Assembly: GCA_027343725.1 (NCBI GenBank)
Contig: DAHWKH010000183.1
Span: 1-7,887, forward strand
From: Acidiferrobacteraceae bacterium
GTDB lineage: Bacteria > Pseudomonadota > Gammaproteobacteria > Acidiferrobacterales > Acidiferrobacteraceae
Length of the DNA stretch: 7,887 bases
Direction of reading: 5' to 3'
This document shows, one piece after another, positions 5,699 to 7,887 of the stretch. How positions within the stretch are numbered: the first letter of the stretch is position 1; each line of letters opens with the position of its first letter. Both the position numbers and the translations under genes were made by a program. The notes under the pieces are model-generated. The model searched no databases. It saw nothing but the letters and a program-made list of their open reading frames with translations, and had not been told where the DNA came from.

Positions 5699-5944
5699 GT
5701 GAGTGAGCCAAAACCGCTTCCCGACTTCGAAGCCGCGCTCGCGGAGCTCGAGAGCATCGTGAGCCAGATGGAAAACGGGCAACAGTCGTTGGAAGAGGCT
5801 ATGAAGAATTTTCAGCGCGGCATGGAGTTGTCGCGCCTGTGCGAGGCCGGCCTCAAGGAAGCCGAGCAACGCGTCGAGCGGCTGGTGGCCGAAAACGGAA
5901 GCTACCGCGTGGAATCCCTCAAGCCGGATGATCGTAGCGAGTGA
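5699..5944 (+). CDS. xseB: Exodeoxyribonuclease VII small subunit, EC 3.1.11.6
   Basis: The 81-residue protein matches XseB in length and composition. It has the conserved core FEAALAELESIVSQMENGQQ SLEEAM, then FQRGMELSRLCEAGLKEAEQ followed by RVE, arranged as two long helices expected to form a helical hairpin. XseB binds the XseA catalytic subunit in the cytoplasm; the complex degrades single-stranded DNA from both ends to oligonucleotides. xseA is not in this window. The start is the GTG at 5699 with GAGGA 6 nt upstream. The stop overlaps the ispA start by 4 bases (GTGA), implying translational coupling. This is the first gene of the xseB-ispA-dxs operon. Confidence 0.95.
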   Translation: MSEPKPLPDFEAALAELESIVSQMENGQQSLEEAMKNFQRGMELSRLCEAGLKEAEQRVERLVAENGSYRVESLKPDDRSE

Positions 5945-6816
5945 GCCGCGGGTCCGAAGACGTCCTCAAAGACTATCGCGCGCGCATCGAGACGGTTCTC
6001 GCCGAATGTCTGCCGGCGGCGAGCCTGCCGCCGAACGATCTCCATGAAGCGATGCGTTACGCAAGCCTCGGCGGCGGAAAGCGGCTGCGTGCCTGCCTCG
6101 TCTACGCCACCGGCGTGGCCCTGGGCGGGACCCTGGACGCCCTCGATCACGGCGCCGCCGCAGTCGAACTGATCCATGCCTATTCGCTCGTCCATGACGA
6201 CCTGCCGTGCATGGATGACGACGACATGCGGCGCGGCAAGCCGAGCTGCCACAAGGCCTTCGGGGAAGCGACCGCCCTGCTGGTGGGCGACGCCCTGCAG
6301 ACCGAAGCCTTCGCGGTGCTGGCCAGCGCCCCGGTGGAGCCGGACCGGCGGATCGGGATGGTGGCCGAGCTTGCGCGCGCGGCCGGCTCGCAGGGTATGG
6401 CCGGAGGTCAGGCGCTCGACCTCAAGGCCGGCCCGGACGCGAGCCTCGAGGCGCTTCAAGACCGCCACGCCCGCAAGACCGGGGCCCTGATCCACGCCGC
6501 CGTGCGCCTGGGGGCGCTCGCCGCGTGCGGCACGGTCGCGCCCGAACTGGACACCTACGGCGCGACCCTCGGGCTTGCCTTTCAAATCGCCGACGATTTG
6601 CTCGACGTGGAGGGCGAAGCGCTCGTGGTCGGTAAGACCGTGGGGGCGGACGCGGCCGCCGGCAAGGCGACCTTCGCCTCGGTGCTCGGCGTGGCCGGCG
6701 CCCGCGAAAAGGCGCGCGCCCTCCATAACGAAGCCCTCGTCAGCCTGCGCTTTTTGGGCGATACTGGAGACGTACTGGCTTTTATCGCCCATCATGCCGT
6801 CGAACGGGACCATTAA
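5941..6816 (+). CDS. ispA: Farnesyl diphosphate synthase (short-chain prenyltransferase), EC 2.5.1.10
   Basis: This cytosolic enzyme condenses IPP with DMAPP and then GPP to make farnesyl diphosphate, the precursor of quinone side chains and undecaprenyl phosphate. The 291 residues match IspA. The substrate loop GGGKRLR is at 44-50. The first Asp-rich motif DDLPCMDDDD is at 86-95, with the two-residue insertion typical of bacterial FPP synthases, and RRG follows. The second Asp-rich motif DDLLD is at 218-222 after GLAFQIA. The residues before the first motif (HAYSLVHDD) resemble E. coli IspA, favouring a C15 product, but geranylgeranyl diphosphate synthesis cannot be excluded by eye. The GTG start is set by the 4-bp overlap with xseB. 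dxs, which feeds the same pathway, follows 17 nt after the stop. Confidence 0.95.
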   Translation: MSRGSEDVLKDYRARIETVLAECLPAASLPPNDLHEAMRYASLGGGKRLRACLVYATGVALGGTLDALDHGAAAVELIHAYSLVHDDLPCMDDDDMRRGKPSCHKAFGEATALLVGDALQTEAFAVLASAPVEPDRRIGMVAELARAAGSQGMAGGQALDLKAGPDASLEALQDRHARKTGALIHAAVRLGALAACGTVAPELDTYGATLGLAFQIADDLLDVEGEALVVGKTVGADAAAGKATFASVLGVAGAREKARALHNEALVSLRFLGDTGDVLAFIAHHAVERDH

Positions 6817-6836
6817 GAAGCGGGACCATCAGAATG
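6805..6836 (+). repeat. Imperfect 16-bp tandem duplication across the ispA-dxs junction
   Basis: CGGGACCATTAAGAAG (6805-6820) is followed directly by CGGGACCATCAGAATG (6821-6836), with 12 of 16 positions identical and the first nine perfect. The first copy carries the ispA stop TAA and the second ends in the dxs ATG. It looks like a small past duplication that set the present intergenic spacing. Confidence 0.5.
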
Positions 6837-7887
6837 GAGACTGTCCCTTATCCTTTGCTGGAGTCGGTCAATTCCCCCGCGGACTTGCGCCGCCTACCGG
6901 AAGACCGGCTGCCGCAACTCGCAGACGAGCTGCGCGACTACTTGATCGCGACGGTGAGTCGGACCGGCGGCCACCTGGCCGCGGGCCTCGGCACCGTTGA
7001 GCTCACGATCGCCCTGCATTACGTGTTCGATACGCCGGAGGACCGGCTGGTATGGGACGTGGGGCATCAGACCTACCCCCACAAGATCCTGACCGGGCGC
7101 CGGCAACGGATGCCGACGCTGCGCAAGGCCGGAGGGCTCTCGGGCTTCCCGCGGCGCGCCGAGAGCCCCTACGACACCTTCGGCGTCGGACATTCGAGTA
7201 CCTCGGTCAGCGCCGCCCTCGGCATGGCCGTGGCCGCGGCGCGCAGCCATCCCGAGAGGCAGATCGTGGCGGTCATAGGGGACGGCGCGCTGACCGCCGG
7301 CATCGCGTTCGAGGCGCTCAACAACGCGGGCGACATGGACGCGAACCTGCTCGTGGTCCTGAACGACAATGACATGTCGATCTCCCCGAACGTCGGCGCC
7401 TTGTCGAACTATCTCGCGCGCATCCTGTCGGGGCGTGCCTATACGAGCGTGCGCAGCGGCAGCAAGACGGTTTTAAGCACGGTGCGGCCGGTCTTCCAGT
7501 TCGCCAAACGCATCGAAGAACACATGAAAGGCATCATCATGCCGGGCACATTGTTCGAGGAGCTCGGCTTCAACTACATAGGCCCCATCGACGGCCACGA
7601 CCTCGCGAGCCTGGTGCCCACGTTACGCAACATGCGTGGACTCACGGGACCCCGTTTCCTGCACGTGGTGACGCGCAAGGGCAAGGGGTACACGCCGGCC
7701 GAGGGCGATCCCTGCGTGTATCACGGGGTCACGCCGTTTGACCCGCTGACCGGCAAAATGGAGGTCAAACCGAGCCGCAAGACCTATACGCAGGTCTTCG
7801 GGGAATGGCTGTGCGACATGGCGCACGAGGACAGCAAGCTCATCGGCATCACCCCGGCGATGCGCGAGGGCTCGGGGCTCGTGGAGT
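6834..7887 (+). CDS. dxs: 1-deoxy-D-xylulose-5-phosphate synthase, 3'-truncated by the window edge, EC 2.2.1.7
   Basis: The frame is open from the ATG at 6834 to the window end (351 codons of an expected 620-640). Dxs is a cytosolic ThDP-dependent enzyme joining pyruvate and glyceraldehyde 3-phosphate into DXP, the entry step to the MEP isoprenoid pathway, thiamine and pyridoxal. Visible marks are GGHLAAGLGTVELT (45-58, H47 corresponding to E. coli H49), WDVGHQTYPHKILTGR (74-89), FGVGHSSTS (116-124), and the ThDP/Mg-binding stretch GDGALTAG (149-156) through LNDNDMSISPNVG (176-188). Near the window end is ITPAMREGSG, which holds the conserved catalytic Glu. The transketolase-like pyrimidine and C-terminal domains are outside the window. 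The SD is weak (AAGAAG or GCGGGA upstream), so coupling to ispA translation is likely. I see no disruption. Confidence 0.96.
   Translation, partial: METVPYPLLESVNSPADLRRLPEDRLPQLADELRDYLIATVSRTGGHLAAGLGTVELTIALHYVFDTPEDRLVWDVGHQTYPHKILTGRRQRMPTLRKAGGLSGFPRRAESPYDTFGVGHSSTSVSAALGMAVAAARSHPERQIVAVIGDGALTAGIAFEALNNAGDMDANLLVVLNDNDMSISPNVGALSNYLARILSGRAYTSVRSGSKTVLSTVRPVFQFAKRIEEHMKGIIMPGTLFEELGFNYIGPIDGHDLASLVPTLRNMRGLTGPRFLHVVTRKGKGYTPAEGDPCVYHGVTPFDPLTGKMEVKPSRKTYTQVFGEWLCDMAHEDSKLIGITPAMREGSGLVE

Noticed and set aside
4459..5706. A 415-codon plus-strand open frame
   Set aside because: It is antisense to the well-supported mscS gene, with Arg/Asp/His-rich shadow composition and no domain.
5902..6813. 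A 303-codon minus-strand open frame
   Set aside because: It is antisense to ispA, which carries both Asp-rich motifs and the correct length.

Overview
The window is GC-rich bacterial DNA with two distinct halves. The right half (about 3391-7887) is ordinary housekeeping sequence. It carries a convincing xseB-ispA-dxs cluster, an arrangement typical of Gammaproteobacteria, with a divergent MscS-type channel gene, a family I inorganic pyrophosphatase and a small cupin protein. A gammaproteobacterium is the best guess; I cannot name the genus.

The left half (1-about 3385) is accessory and partly decayed. It begins inside a Fic-domain gene on the plus strand (1-663, 5' end outside the window), which ends in hairpins including a strong intrinsic terminator (749-779). 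Facing it on the minus strand is a complete second Fic gene of the DUF4172 type (1198-2325) with an N-terminal inhibitory motif. Its stop abuts the ATG of a degenerate helix-turn-helix (excisionase/MerR-like) reading frame that looks frameshifted. Divergent from the second fic is a broken hipBA module: only the C-terminal part of the HipB antitoxin remains (about 2482-2616), and hipA is cut after about 252 residues, before the kinase catalytic loop. The hipA remnant stops 5 bp short of the cupin gene's stop codon, so the accessory/core boundary falls within about 3360-3390.

The most interesting regulatory DNA is the 2324-2480 interval between fic and hipB. The fic promoter I read there places the ATG six bases after the -10 box, with no Shine-Dalgarno sequence, so it may give a leaderless message. 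A perfect 9-bp inverted repeat, ATGCGGAGA/TCTCCGCAT, overlaps the spacer, the -10 edge and the start codon, and further TGCGG half-sites lie nearby. Further towards hipB are a 14-bp perfect palindrome and a second degenerate copy beside a possible hipB promoter.

In the core half, xseB, ispA and dxs run on the plus strand from a likely sigma70 promoter (TTGACG-N17-TAGGGT). xseB and ispA overlap by 4 bp and dxs follows 17 nt later; ispA and dxs both serve isoprenoid synthesis (dxs makes DXP at the pathway entry, ispA makes farnesyl diphosphate). The mscS-ppa-cupin genes run leftward as a second co-directional group. I did not find a convincing new multi-gene system: the left half is best read as a toxin/Fic-rich island in decay, with an unusually legible promoter-operator region.
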